In this document: one piece after another, positions 43,319 through 52,579 of the stretch
Numbering within the stretch: the first letter of the stretch is position 1
Layout: each line of letters starts with the position of its first letter
Assembly: GCA_013151635.1 (NCBI GenBank)
Contig: JAADHV010000118.1
Coordinates: forward strand, 1 to 64,000
Length of the DNA stretch: 64,000 nt
Direction of reading: 5' to 3'
Origin: Deltaproteobacteria bacterium
GTDB taxonomy: Bacteria; Desulfobacterota; Desulfobacteria; Desulfobacterales; Desulfobacteraceae
Notes under the pieces: generated by a model
Database searches by the model: none
Told to the model about the DNA's origin: nothing
Seen by the model: the letters and a program-made list of their open reading frames with translations, nothing else
Program-made: the position numbers and the translations under genes

Positions 43319-44608
43319 TCAATGCATTGCCTCTAATTCTTCATTACTTGCATTCCAGGGAGCTATTTTAAGCAGGAGCAACATACCCGGGATTGCAATT
43401 AACGCACACAGTATATAAAACACATCCCACCCGAAATATTTTGCCATATACCCTGTGGCCGAAGCTGCAACAACTCCCGGGACAGCCATTAAACTTGTCA
43501 GCAATGCATATTGGGTGGCAGTAAACCGTTTGTTGGTCTGTATGGCCATATAGGTTGCATATGCGGCCTGGCCAAGACCTGTGGAAAAAAATTCAAACCC
43601 TACAATGCAGCCCAGGATAACCTGTCTGTAATCCAACCAGGCCAGGGAATTGTGATCAATGAGAACCATGATGGCAAATAATGCCGTAGAAACCGACTGG
43701 AGTATTCCAAAAATCCATAAGGATCTTGCAATACCAAGGCGGATCATGATAGAGCCTCCTAAAATCACGCCTCCAAAAAGCCCGAACATCCCGATCCCTT
43801 TAACAATGATAAAATATTCCGTCTTGGAAAATCCCATTTTAAGTATAAAAGGGATGGTCATTGCCCCTGCCATGTTATCCCCTATTTTATACAAAAGGAT
43901 AAACAAAAGAATCAGGATGGCACTGTGACGTTTGAAAAACTCGATAAAGGGTTCTACGACAGCTTCTTTAATTGAAACCGGCGGTGCCACGTCAACCTGC
44001 GGTTCCGGAACCAAGAACGTGGTTAATATGCCAACCCCCATCATAAGTGCCAGGATGATATGAATGCTTGCCCAGCTTACATTTAATTCCGTGAGAAGCG
44101 AAAGCCCCACGGAGACATACATGCCAAGGCGCCATGCATTCATCCAGACACCTGTGCCAAACCCAAGTTCATCACTGGTTAAATATTCACGGCGGAATGC
44201 ATCCAGGGCAATGTCCTGGCTTGCGCCGAAAAAATTAATACATAATGCCGTTAATACAATCCAGAACAAAGACTTTGAAGGGTCAAACTGGCCAAGAGTT
44301 GCTATACTCAACATAAGCCCTATCTGGGCCATGAGTATCCATCCTCTCCGCCTGCCTAAAAATCTCGGCACATATCCGTCCATCAGCGGGGACCAGACAA
44401 ATTTCAAGGTATAAGGCAGTCCCAGGGCGGAAAAAAGACCAATGGTGGCAAGATCCACATTGGACTCTGTCATCCATAATTTTAATACGTCTCTGATAAT
44501 ATAATAAGGAAACCCGGAAGAGAATCCAAAAAAAAACATGGCCATCATTTTCCAGGACATCATGACCTTGATAATGTTCAAAAGAGAGCGCTCTGAGTTT
44601 TGTTCCAT
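43319..44608 (-). CDS. Major facilitator superfamily transporter, AmpG-like
   Basis: 429 residues with about 12 transmembrane helices. Features shared with AmpG muropeptide permeases: FGFSSGFPYYIIRDVLKLWM near the start, PYTLKFVWSPLMDGYVPRFL with the following GRRRGWI, and FGASQDIALDAFRREYL. AmpG imports anhydro-muropeptides for cell-wall recycling, but homologues also transport other solutes. It converges with the GntR gene; only 26 bases lie between the stop codons and no terminator hairpin is seen there. No other wall-recycling genes are nearby. Confidence 0.85.
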   Translation of the reverse strand: MEQNSERSLLNIIKVMMSWKMMAMFFFGFSSGFPYYIIRDVLKLWMTESNVDLATIGLFSALGLPYTLKFVWSPLMDGYVPRFLGRRRGWILMAQIGLMLSIATLGQFDPSKSLFWIVLTALCINFFGASQDIALDAFRREYLTSDELGFGTGVWMNAWRLGMYVSVGLSLLTELNVSWASIHIILALMMGVGILTTFLVPEPQVDVAPPVSIKEAVVEPFIEFFKRHSAILILLFILLYKIGDNMAGAMTIPFILKMGFSKTEYFIIVKGIGMFGLFGGVILGGSIMIRLGIARSLWIFGILQSVSTALFAIMVLIDHNSLAWLDYRQVILGCIVGFEFFSTGLGQAAYATYMAIQTNKRFTATQYALLTSLMAVPGVVAASATGYMAKYFGWDVFYILCALIAIPGMLLLLKIAPWNASNEELEAMH

Positions 44609-44644
44609 GGATTGTGATTCACATCCTGTATTATTTAATTTATC

Positions 44645-45487
44645 TTAAAAATGAATTTTCATATTGCACGGGACCGCAAACAAGTCAAGGGCCGAATTTT
44701 TCTTTTTCAGATCCGTCCTGCACTCTTTTATAATTCTATCCATATGCTCATCGGTCCTGTCCTGGTTAAGGTGAAACAACCCGAGTTTTTTAACATTGGC
44801 TTTTAACGCAAGCTCCAGTACATCCCGGATCGAAGAATGGCCCCAGCTTATTTTCCGTTTATATTCATCTTTGGTGTATTCCCCGTCATGGAACAAAAGA
44901 TCCGCATTCCGTGAAAAATTCAAGTAAGCATCATAACCCTTTCCTTCAGGGTGATCAAAGCCAAGCTCATTATCCGTCAGGAACACAAATGATTTTTTGT
45001 CTTCAATAAATTTATATCCCAGGCCACCGCCTGTATGGCTTGTGGAAATTGTTTCTACCTTGACAGAACCAATAGTAAAATTGCCGTTCAATACTTTTTC
45101 AAATTTGATGTCTGCTTTCAGATCTGTTAAACCAATGGGGAAAAAAGGCTGTTTCATAACTTCAGTTAATACATCCCGGGTACTGACGCCTGAAAATCTG
45201 CGATCCTGAATAAAAATTTTAACTTTTTTGAAAAGAAGCGGTCTGAAAAAAGCAATTCCCAGGATATGATCCCAGTGGGCATGGGTAAACAAAAGGTGAT
45301 ACCTGATTATATCTCTCCGGATAAGGCAATTGCCAAGGCTGCGGATACCTGTTCCCGCATCAATTATAATTGTTTCTCCTGATTTCGCAGTGATCTCAAT
45401 ACAGGTGGTATCCCCGCCGTACTTGCGGTATTGATCACCTGATACAGGTATAGATCCTCTTGAGCCCCAGCATTTAATATCCATCAT
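44645..45487 (-). CDS. MBL-fold metal-dependent hydrolase
   Basis: 280 residues. The metal-binding motif HAHWDH is at residues 69-74, followed by TSHTGGGLGYKF, VFLTDNELGFDHPEG, LLFHDGEYTKDEY and WGHSSIRDVLELAL. This set is typical of the cytoplasmic beta-lactamase-like group that includes phosphodiesterase/PhnP-like and RNase Z-like hydrolases. It starts KCWGSRGSIPVSGDQYRKYG, a signature of the GSRGS subgroup found in many Desulfobacterota, sometimes beside response regulators. The substrate is unknown. Confidence 0.85.
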   Translation of the reverse strand: MMDIKCWGSRGSIPVSGDQYRKYGGDTTCIEITAKSGETIIIDAGTGIRSLGNCLIRRDIIRYHLLFTHAHWDHILGIAFFRPLLFKKVKIFIQDRRFSGVSTRDVLTEVMKQPFFPIGLTDLKADIKFEKVLNGNFTIGSVKVETISTSHTGGGLGYKFIEDKKSFVFLTDNELGFDHPEGKGYDAYLNFSRNADLLFHDGEYTKDEYKRKISWGHSSIRDVLELALKANVKKLGLFHLNQDRTDEHMDRIIKECRTDLKKKNSALDLFAVPCNMKIHF

Positions 45488-45753
45488 TCTCCTGTATCAC
45501 AACAAAAATTCTTCGTCCACCAATAATTGTTTTTTTAAAAAGGCCAGCCTGCACTGAGGACTTCAATGTTTTGTTTTATGCTCATGTGTCTTTACACCCT
45601 TTCGGGTATTTGTTAACCATTTATAAAAATAGTTAAGGATAATCAAACTTTTTTCTTGTTCGCAGGTTGACAACACCGTTTATTTTGCTTAGGAAATTAA
45701 TACTGAAGTTCAATGTGTATGAAAACTATTTATAGAAAAAGGGGACAAAATAT

Positions 45754-47601
45754 ATGGCACAACTTATAGCTGACAGACGGGATGTTGATTTTGTTTTGCA
45801 TGAGCAGATCACAATGGTTGAAAATGAACTGTTTGAAGAATTTAACAAAAAAACAATAGACCTCATTGTTTCCGAAGCAAGGAACCTTGCCATAAAAGAA
45901 ATCCTTCCCACGTTTAAGGACGGGGATGAAATCGGGTGCAAATTTGAAAATGGAAAGGTTACGGTCCCGGAATCCTTTAAACGTGCCTGGAAAATCTATT
46001 GTGAAGGCGAATGGCTGGCCATGTGCGATGATCCCGAAGTTGGAGGCCAGGGGATGCCAAGACTTGTCGGGTGCGCTGCCATGGAGTATATGGTTGGGGC
46101 CAACTCGGCATTTATGCTCTACTACGGCATGACCCACGGTGCGGCAAAGCTTGTGGAAGCATTTGGCACTGAAGAACAAAAAAAGCTTTACATGAAAAAA
46201 ATGTTTGCGGGCACCTGGGGCGGAACCATGCTTTTAACCGAGCCGGAAGCAGGTTCTGATGTTGGTGCATTAACGACCACGGCAACAAGAAAAGAGGACG
46301 GCACCTATTCCATTCAAGGGTCAAAAATTTTTATTTCTTCCGGAGAACACGATCTGTGCGATAATATCATTCACCCGGTCCTGGCAAGAATTGAAGGAGC
46401 GCCGGCCGGAACCCGCGGCATTTCCCTTTTCCTGGTCCCCAAATATCATGTTAATGAAGATGGCAGTCTTGGTGATTTTAACAATATCGTGTGCACGGGC
46501 CTTGAGCATAAAATGGGAATTCATGGTAATGCCACGGCATCTTTGTCCCTTGGAGAAAAGGGTGAATGCATCGGCACCCTTTTGGGAAAAGAGAACAAAG
46601 GTATGCCCGAAATGTTCAAGATGATGAATGAAGCCCGTGCATTTGTTGGCATGCAGGGTTTTGCCGTGGCCTCGGCTTCATATATGTATGCCCTTGATTA
46701 TGCAAGGAACAGGGTCCAGGGAAGACATATTCTGGCAGGCAAAGACAAGGATGCACAGGATGTCACCATTATCCGGCACCCGGATGTAAAACGACAGCTT
46801 CTTAACATGAAAGTCTATACCGAAGGAATGCGGTCCTTGATTTATTACTACGGCAAGTGCTCTGATATTGTCCACACCACGGACGATGAAAAACTAAGAA
46901 GTGACACCAGTGCATTAATTGAAGTTTTAACCCCTATTGTTAAAGGATATATCACAGACAGGGCCCTGGAAGTCTGCTCCCATGGAGTACAGGTCTTTGG
47001 CGGATACGGTTATATCAGTGAATTCCCGGTTGAACAGCTCATGAGGGATTCAAGGATTTTCATGATCTATGAAGGCACCAACGGCATCCAGGCCATGGAT
47101 CTTATCGGCAGAAAACTTTCCATGAATAAGGGCGAAAGCTTTAAATATTTTATTGCAAAGATGAAAAAAACCGTTGAAGAGGCCAAAGACATTGAAGGTA
47201 TTGAGGACCTGGTTGAAAAAGTTGCCCATGCCATATCAAGGCTTGAAACCCTTGCCCTTGAAATCGGCTCAAGGGCAAGGTCAAAAAAAGCTTTGAACGC
47301 CTATGCCTTTGCCCATCCATTCCTTGAAGTAACAGGGGATGTCACCTTTGCATGGATGCATCTTTGGAGAGCCTCTATTGCCGCGCCCAAGCTTGCTGAA
47401 AAAGTTGGGAGCCTTGAAAAGGAAGCTGTTGCTGCAAAAGCTGCTAAAAACAAGGATGCGGCCTTTTATGCAGGACAGATTGGATCTGCTAAATTTTTTA
47501 TTCATACCCTTCTTCCCTCAGCTTATGGTAAGATGGATGCTATTCTGGAAGGAGACACCAGTGTGGAAGATATCTTAACTGTCTCTTTCGGATCAAAATA
47601 A
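45754..47601 (+). CDS. Large acyl-CoA dehydrogenase (about 600-residue type)
   Basis: 615 residues, longer than classical enzymes because of an N-terminal cap and a C-terminal helical extension, as in the DmdC/AcdA group. Key parts: LLTEPEAGSDVGALTT, HKMGIHGNATASLSLG, FVGMQGFAVASASYMYALDY, QVFGGYGYISEFPVEQLMRD and the catalytic-Glu segment MIYEGTNGIQAMDL. It dehydrogenates an acyl-CoA with ETF as acceptor. A TTGACA at 45667-45672 may be its -35 box, though the -10 is weak. It is followed 16 bp later by a phasin-like gene. Confidence 0.93.
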   Translation: MAQLIADRRDVDFVLHEQITMVENELFEEFNKKTIDLIVSEARNLAIKEILPTFKDGDEIGCKFENGKVTVPESFKRAWKIYCEGEWLAMCDDPEVGGQGMPRLVGCAAMEYMVGANSAFMLYYGMTHGAAKLVEAFGTEEQKKLYMKKMFAGTWGGTMLLTEPEAGSDVGALTTTATRKEDGTYSIQGSKIFISSGEHDLCDNIIHPVLARIEGAPAGTRGISLFLVPKYHVNEDGSLGDFNNIVCTGLEHKMGIHGNATASLSLGEKGECIGTLLGKENKGMPEMFKMMNEARAFVGMQGFAVASASYMYALDYARNRVQGRHILAGKDKDAQDVTIIRHPDVKRQLLNMKVYTEGMRSLIYYYGKCSDIVHTTDDEKLRSDTSALIEVLTPIVKGYITDRALEVCSHGVQVFGGYGYISEFPVEQLMRDSRIFMIYEGTNGIQAMDLIGRKLSMNKGESFKYFIAKMKKTVEEAKDIEGIEDLVEKVAHAISRLETLALEIGSRARSKKALNAYAFAHPFLEVTGDVTFAWMHLWRASIAAPKLAEKVGSLEKEAVAAKAAKNKDAAFYAGQIGSAKFFIHTLLPSAYGKMDAILEGDTSVEDILTVSFGSK

Positions 47602-47617
47602 ACATTGGGAGGAAAAT

Positions 47618-47920
47618 ATGTTTGACTATCTGAAAAAAAGCCTGTTAACAGGAGTAGGCCTGGCATTAAGATCCAAAAGCGAGATTGAAGACCTTGCCAA
47701 AGAGTTTGCGCAAAAATCCAAAATGAGCCAGGACGAGGCCAAAGATTTTTTAAATGAATGCCGGCAAAAGTATGAAGACGCAAAAGCAGATCTTGATAAA
47801 AAGATAGAAGAAACCATGGAAAAGATTTTATTAAAACTGGATCTTCCGTCAAAATCTGATATTAAGCAACTCAATGACAGGATTGATGATCTTACAAAAA
47901 AACTGTCTGATCAAAAATAA
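47618..47920 (+). CDS. Phasin-like coiled-coil protein
   Basis: 100 residues. The N-terminal helix FDYLKKSLLTGVGLALRSKS is followed by long charged helices (EIEDLAKEFAQKSKMSQDEA; KYEDAKADLDKKIEETMEKI) and a C-terminal short coiled coil DIKQLNDRIDDLTKKL. This matches the small PhaF/PhaI-like family often annotated as polyhydroxyalkanoate granule-associated or phasin. In organisms lacking PHA synthase they may act as membrane or lipid-associated scaffolds. It stands between the acyl-CoA dehydrogenase and UbiB-kinase genes. Confidence 0.75.
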   Translation: MFDYLKKSLLTGVGLALRSKSEIEDLAKEFAQKSKMSQDEAKDFLNECRQKYEDAKADLDKKIEETMEKILLKLDLPSKSDIKQLNDRIDDLTKKLSDQK

Positions 47921-47937
47921 GGTATTACCGGCCTTTT

Positions 47938-49638
47938 ATGCTGAGCATTAAAAATATTGGCAGGGTGAGCAAACGATACCGCCATTTGATCCGGTATCAG
48001 CAGATCATCGGCATCATTTTAAAGTACGGGTTTGAAAACATTATTGATGCCATGAATATCGACCGTTATATTGAATCAGGCCTTTTGCTTATCCCTTTTG
48101 TAAAAAAGCATGAAAAGGTTGAAAAACTTTCTAAAAACCAACGGATAAGAATGGCGCTTGAAGAACTTGGCCCGACGTTTATCAAGATGGGCCAGGTTCT
48201 TTCTTCCCGCCCGGACCTCATCCCGGTTGATCTTTTAAATGAACTTGCAAAACTGCAGGACCATGTTCCCTCCTTTGAATTTGAACATGTAAAAAATATT
48301 ATTGCATCTGAATTCGGAAGGCCCTATGACAAGGTCTTTGTTTCAATGGAAAAAACACCTTTTGCCAGTGCTTCCATAGGGCAGGTCCACAGGGCAAAAA
48401 TCAATAACAATGATCGGATTGCCGTGAAAATCCAGAGGCCCGGCATCAGGAAAACCATTGAGACAGACCTTGAAATCATGCTTCACTTAGCCTCAATCAT
48501 GGAAAATAATGTTGAGGAGGTTGCTCTTTTCAGGCCGGTCAGAATCGTGGAAGAATTTGCAAAAACCCTTGAAAAAGAACTTGATTACACCATTGAAGCA
48601 TCCAATATGCAAAAAATGGCAGGATTGTTCAAACACGATAAAACTATCCGTATTCCCAAAGTACATATAGAAGAATCCAGCGAGCGGGTTCTGGCCATGG
48701 AATACATCCATGGAATCAAGGCCGATGACATCCATGCAATCCAATCCGCTGGCCTTGATCCAAAACTCATCACCCGCCGGGGTGCCGACTTCATCATGAA
48801 GCAGGTGTTTGAACACGGATTTTTTCATGCAGACCCCCACCCAGGCAATATATTTGTCATGGGAAAAAACTGTATCTGCCCCGTGGACTATGGGATGACA
48901 GGATTCATCGACCAGACCACAAGAGAGGTATTTGTGGATATTATCCACAGTATTGCAACAAAGAATTTTAAACTTACTGCAATACTTTTATGCGAGCTTG
49001 CCGAATACGATATCCAGCCCGACCTTTCACAACTTGAAAAGGATGTGTCACGATTTGTATCAATGCACCTTTCAAAGTCATTAAAGGATATTAAAGCCAC
49101 CCGGATGGTGAACCTGTTTCTTGAATTGTGTGCCTTTCACAAGCTCCGGATTCCACCTGATTTTTTCCTGATGATAAAAGCGTTTATCGCCATAGAAGGA
49201 ATTGCAAGAAAACTTGATCCTGATTTTGATATGATTTCCCATGCCATCCCTTATGTAACCGCTGCAAAATATAAAAGATTCAAACCCTCAAGGATTGCAA
49301 GGGAATTTATGGGAATTGCAAGGGAATCCTATAAACTGCTTCAAATTTTCCCAACAGACATCCTTGAAATCATGCGCCTTGCAAAATCCGGGAACCTGTC
49401 GTTCAATATAAAAGTTGAAGGGCTTGATAAAATGTTGAATACCCAGGATCAAACCAGCAACAGGATTGCTTTTTCAATCATTATTGCGGCATTAATATTA
49501 GGATCAGCCGTTGTCATCAACTCTGAAGTTCCCCCTATACTCTTCGGGGTATCCGTGATAGGGATTGCAGGCTTTGTTGCTGCCGCCGTCATGGGCATAT
49601 GGCTTTTGATCGCTATCATCCGTAAAGGACGATTGTGA
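47938..49638 (+). CDS. ABC1/UbiB family atypical protein kinase
   Basis: 566 residues. The N-terminal extension contains the KxGQ-type motif (GPTFIKMGQVLSSRPDLIP), then ASIGQVHRA with the Ala-rich loop of UbiB/COQ8, AVKIQRPG (lysine), the ExD motif KELDYTIEASN, HADPHPGNIF as catalytic loop and VDYGMTGFI as the metal loop. Two C-terminal transmembrane helices (about 508-530 and 535-558) anchor it. UbiB proteins support quinone synthesis or lipid homeostasis through ATPase activity. It lies 17 bp after the phasin-like gene and is probably cotranscribed with it. Confidence 0.92.
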   Translation: MLSIKNIGRVSKRYRHLIRYQQIIGIILKYGFENIIDAMNIDRYIESGLLLIPFVKKHEKVEKLSKNQRIRMALEELGPTFIKMGQVLSSRPDLIPVDLLNELAKLQDHVPSFEFEHVKNIIASEFGRPYDKVFVSMEKTPFASASIGQVHRAKINNNDRIAVKIQRPGIRKTIETDLEIMLHLASIMENNVEEVALFRPVRIVEEFAKTLEKELDYTIEASNMQKMAGLFKHDKTIRIPKVHIEESSERVLAMEYIHGIKADDIHAIQSAGLDPKLITRRGADFIMKQVFEHGFFHADPHPGNIFVMGKNCICPVDYGMTGFIDQTTREVFVDIIHSIATKNFKLTAILLCELAEYDIQPDLSQLEKDVSRFVSMHLSKSLKDIKATRMVNLFLELCAFHKLRIPPDFFLMIKAFIAIEGIARKLDPDFDMISHAIPYVTAAKYKRFKPSRIAREFMGIARESYKLLQIFPTDILEIMRLAKSGNLSFNIKVEGLDKMLNTQDQTSNRIAFSIIIAALILGSAVVINSEVPPILFGVSVIGIAGFVAAAVMGIWLLIAIIRKGRL

Positions 49639-49684
49639 TAAGTATCTACCATCCCCAAAAGCGTTCTGCATAAAATTGTTTAAA

Positions 49685-50149
49685 TTACCATTTTGCATAG
49701 GGGTGTTTGATGAGATTTGAATTAAAATATCTTGGGTCTCCTGTCACTTCTTTGCCTGCCCATTCCGGCTTTTCAAACTTCTGGTCTTCTGATTCAAGTT
49801 CCACTTCTGCCACAATCAGTCCCTGGTTTTCCCCGAAAAACTCATCAATCTCCCAGGTTAATCCCTTGTAATCGACCTTATAGCGGTTCTTTTCTATAAT
49901 AGGTTTTTCAGCAAGATCATCCAACATGGCATTACATTCATTTTTCGGGATCTCGTACTCGTATTCAATTCTTGAGGCCCCCACGGTAATCCCCTTAATG
50001 GTCAAAAATCCTTTTCCGTTAACAGTGCGGACCCGAACGGTACGTTCCTTTGAACTGTTCAGGTATCCCTGGCGGAAATGAACTCCTTTTGCCATGCTGC
50101 GCCATTTTCCATCTTTAAGAAGAAATTTTCTTTCTATTTCCGTACCCAT
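49685..50149 (-). CDS. CYTH-domain protein (class IV adenylate cyclase/triphosphatase superfamily)
   Basis: 154 residues. The defining ExExK motif is EIERK at residues 4-8, with further CYTH strands RQGYLNSSKERTVRVRT, GFLTIKGITVGASRIEYEYE and LTWEIDEFFGENQGLIVAEVE, which carry the alternating charged residues of the tunnel. Bacterial members hydrolyse inorganic triphosphate or similar. It lies about 30 bp after cheD in the same direction. Which triphosphate it acts on is not visible. Confidence 0.9.
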   Translation of the reverse strand: MGTEIERKFLLKDGKWRSMAKGVHFRQGYLNSSKERTVRVRTVNGKGFLTIKGITVGASRIEYEYEIPKNECNAMLDDLAEKPIIEKNRYKVDYKGLTWEIDEFFGENQGLIVAEVELESEDQKFEKPEWAGKEVTGDPRYFNSNLIKHPYAKW

Positions 50150-50179
50150 AAAAATATTCCTTTGAATGCCGGGACCTTC

Positions 50180-50692
50180 CTACCTGTTGTCTGAATACGG
50201 ATACCAGTCAGACTCTCTCAAACGGTCCACCTTTAATATCACAATTTCATATGTTCCTGTATTAAAGACAATTTTCCTGCCAAGTTCGCCTCCTGTATCT
50301 TCTGAAATAATTTTAATTTTTTTTTCACCTAAAACATTTCTGGCGGTTTTCAGGTTGTCATGGCCGATATCTCTTTTAGAATATTCAGGGTTAAACGCAC
50401 CGCCAAATATCTGAGCTTCCAGGTTTAAAATATCCGACCCGTTAGCTGCCATCATTCGAACCAGGGTCATAACAGCAATATTGCCATACAGCGCTGTTGT
50501 TTTTTCCCGGGTTTGAATATATGGGAAACAAAAATGGTTCATCCCGCCTGTTTTAAGGAATCTGTCGTACAGGCTGACAGCTACGGATGATCCAAGCACC
50601 GTTGAAATTGTCGTGGGCCTGTCCGGCAGATATATAAAGCCGGGTCTCAAAAAATAATCTCTTGTAACAGGTTTTTCGTGGGCATGTGTCAT
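50180..50692 (-). CDS. cheD: CheD-like chemoreceptor deamidase homologue with Ser in place of the catalytic Cys
   Basis: 170 residues, complete CheD fold: VLGSSVAVSLYDRFLKTGGM then NHF, LEAQIFGGAF, and SEDTGGELGRKIVFNTGTYE. In characterised CheD the active site is the Cys in GLGSCVAV plus a His in the G-x-x-H motif. Here the Cys position is Ser36 (codon TCC), while His53 remains. CheD deamidates Gln/Glu sites of methyl-accepting receptors and binds CheC. With Ser the protein may be a binding-only module or have altered chemistry. No other che genes of the classical type are in the window, but the divergent neighbour operon contains a CheY receiver fusion. Confidence 0.85.
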   Translation of the reverse strand: MTHAHEKPVTRDYFLRPGFIYLPDRPTTISTVLGSSVAVSLYDRFLKTGGMNHFCFPYIQTREKTTALYGNIAVMTLVRMMAANGSDILNLEAQIFGGAFNPEYSKRDIGHDNLKTARNVLGEKKIKIISEDTGGELGRKIVFNTGTYEIVILKVDRLRESDWYPYSDNR

Positions 50693-50864
50693 TTTTATCT
50701 TTGTTCTTCATCGTTTCTGTGCTTAAAGTATTATCGTATTTTACTTGACGAATCAAGTAAGTTTCAAAACAGACACCCCGAATAACTTCTTTAAACTTGC
50801 GAAGTAAAAGAGCCTGTGCTAATAATAAGCACTTGATGTTATGGCAGATTTATAAGAGGTATTC
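50693..50864. promoter_or_regulatory. Divergent control region between cheD and the ABC/receiver operon, with inverted repeat
   Basis: 172 bases. A perfect inverted repeat TTACTTGA-CGAA-TCAAGTAA lies at 50741-50760; it could be an operator for a dimeric regulator shared by the two diverging units. A smaller stem GTGCT / AGCAC with a 7-base loop lies at about 50816-50832. No certain -35/-10 pair was found. Confidence 0.5.
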
Positions 50865-51815
50865 ATGAAGGATAATCCGTATTTTCGTATCGGGCATCTA
50901 AAAATTGTTGACCACCTTATCCTGGGAATTGCAGGTCTTCAACTTAAAAAAAATGGAATAAACCTTACACGTTCAACCCTTGAAACCTTTGCCATGAATT
51001 CATGGAATCAGGTCTGTGACGGTTTAAAAGAAGGGGATATCAACGGGGCCTTTATCACTGCACCTTTGGCAATGGATCTTTTTGCAGCAGGCCTTGATAT
51101 ACGGATTTTAATGTTTGCCCACAGATCCGGCAGCGTGATAGTCAAGAATAAAATATCCGGCACAAATAACATTGCCGGTTTCAAAGGCAAAACTTTTCTT
51201 GTTCCTTCGGAGCTTAGTATTCAAAATATGCTCCTCCACAAATTTTTATCTTCTGCCGGATTAAAATTCGGTACCCACGACGATATCAAGGCTGATGTAG
51301 TACGAGAAGTTGCAAACCCTTTTTTGATGACCGAAATGTTGTTGAATGATCAGGATCACGACATTGCAGGATTTGCCGTTGCAGAACCATTTGGCAGTGA
51401 AGCGGTTCAAAAAGGGATTGTACAAAAAGTCTTTACGTCGCATAGTTTGTGGAAAGACCATCCATGCTGTGTTTTTGTACTGGATGTGTCCCTTATAAAT
51501 AACTATCCTGAATCAGTAAAAGAAATCGTGGCTTTATTTATTAAAACCGGACAAGTCATTGAGGAGACCGGGGGCGATGCAGTTCTCCCTTTGGCACACC
51601 TGTTTTTCGACCAGGAAAAACAGGTAATCCGTCAAGCAATTTTAGAAAGTGATATAAGCTTTAACCCGGCCTTATTGGTACCGGACATTGAAGCCTTGAA
51701 TATTATCCGGGACTATATGACAGACTCAATGGGGGTCTTAAAAAAGAAAATCAATGTAAACAGTCTTGTGGATCGTTCTTTTATATTAGATGCAATATCG
51801 GAAACCAGCCATTGA
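50865..51815 (+). CDS. Substrate-binding-like protein without signal peptide (NrtA/SsuA/ThiY type fold)
   Basis: 316 residues. It starts directly with the first strand of the fold, FRIGHLKIVDHLILGIAGLQ, and has no signal peptide or lipobox, so it should stay in the cytoplasm. Family parts: GDINGAFITAPLAMDLFAAG, HDIAGFAVAEPFG and WKDHPCCVFVLD (H199-P-C-C). It is clearly related to the C-terminal part of the receiver fusion at 54621 (shared DH-LG, AP-AMDLFA, AGF-VAEP, HPCC), and more distantly to the exported protein at 52576. It may be a cytoplasmic sensor of the imported ligand. Its stop overlaps the start of the ATPase gene. Confidence 0.82.
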   Translation: MKDNPYFRIGHLKIVDHLILGIAGLQLKKNGINLTRSTLETFAMNSWNQVCDGLKEGDINGAFITAPLAMDLFAAGLDIRILMFAHRSGSVIVKNKISGTNNIAGFKGKTFLVPSELSIQNMLLHKFLSSAGLKFGTHDDIKADVVREVANPFLMTEMLLNDQDHDIAGFAVAEPFGSEAVQKGIVQKVFTSHSLWKDHPCCVFVLDVSLINNYPESVKEIVALFIKTGQVIEETGGDAVLPLAHLFFDQEKQVIRQAILESDISFNPALLVPDIEALNIIRDYMTDSMGVLKKKINVNSLVDRSFILDAISETSH

Positions 51816-52579
51816 AAATAGAAATTGAAAAACTGACAAAAATTTTCAATAAATCGAAAAAATCCGATCATGTCGTACTGAAAGACATCAGTTTTTCGAT
51901 TGATGATGGTGATTTTGTTATTATCCTTGGTGAATCCGGTTGTGGGAAGACTACCCTTTTAAATATGCTGGCAGGCCTTGAGCGCCCGACATCGGGAAAA
52001 ATTCATGTTGACGGGCAGGAAGTTAGAGGGATACACCCTTCCCGGTCCATGCTTTTCCAGCAGCCCACACTTATCCCATGGTTAAATGTAAAAGAGAATG
52101 TGGCTTATGGATGCAGATTGAGAGGGGACACAGAAAAACTTGATTACAGGGTCAATCAATTTCTTGAAATAATGGGAATTGCAGGATTTTCAGATGCAAA
52201 ACCCAGTCAACTGTCCCTTGGCATGGCCCAGAGGGCCTGCCTTGCCCGTGCCCTGGTCGGGCACCCGGATGCACTTTTACTGGATGAGCCATTTGCATCC
52301 CTTGATACCTTTACCCAGGCCCATATCCAGGAAGAGCTGGTAAACTTATGGCTTTCCGAACAATTTACCGCTGTATTTGTCACCCATGACATTGATGAAG
52401 CCATAAGGCTTGGGAACAAGATCATTCTTCTGGCAGGAGAGCCGGCCAATATAAAAGATATTTTTAAAATTAACGAAAAATACCCAAGAGACAGGAACAA
52501 CGTTAAATTCAAGGAGATACGCACAAAAATTCTTGAACGGTTTAAAAATTCATACCTGGCCAAAAGGAGTCTTTTATGA
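51812..52579 (+). CDS. ABC transporter ATP-binding protein (nitrate/sulfonate/taurine type)
   Basis: 255 residues, probably starting at the TTG at 51812, which overlaps the preceding stop codon as TTGA. Walker A is GESGCGKTT, the Q-loop FQQPTLIPWL, the signature LSLGMAQRACLARAL (Leu in place of the usual Gly of LSGG), Walker B DALLLDEPFASLD and H-loop VTHDIDEA. The sequence is of the SsuB/TauB/NrtD class. It energises the permease at 53741. Its stop overlaps the ATG of the exported binding protein (ATGA). Confidence 0.93.
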   Translation: MKIEIEKLTKIFNKSKKSDHVVLKDISFSIDDGDFVIILGESGCGKTTLLNMLAGLERPTSGKIHVDGQEVRGIHPSRSMLFQQPTLIPWLNVKENVAYGCRLRGDTEKLDYRVNQFLEIMGIAGFSDAKPSQLSLGMAQRACLARALVGHPDALLLDEPFASLDTFTQAHIQEELVNLWLSEQFTAVFVTHDIDEAIRLGNKIILLAGEPANIKDIFKINEKYPRDRNNVKFKEIRTKILERFKNSYLAKRSLL

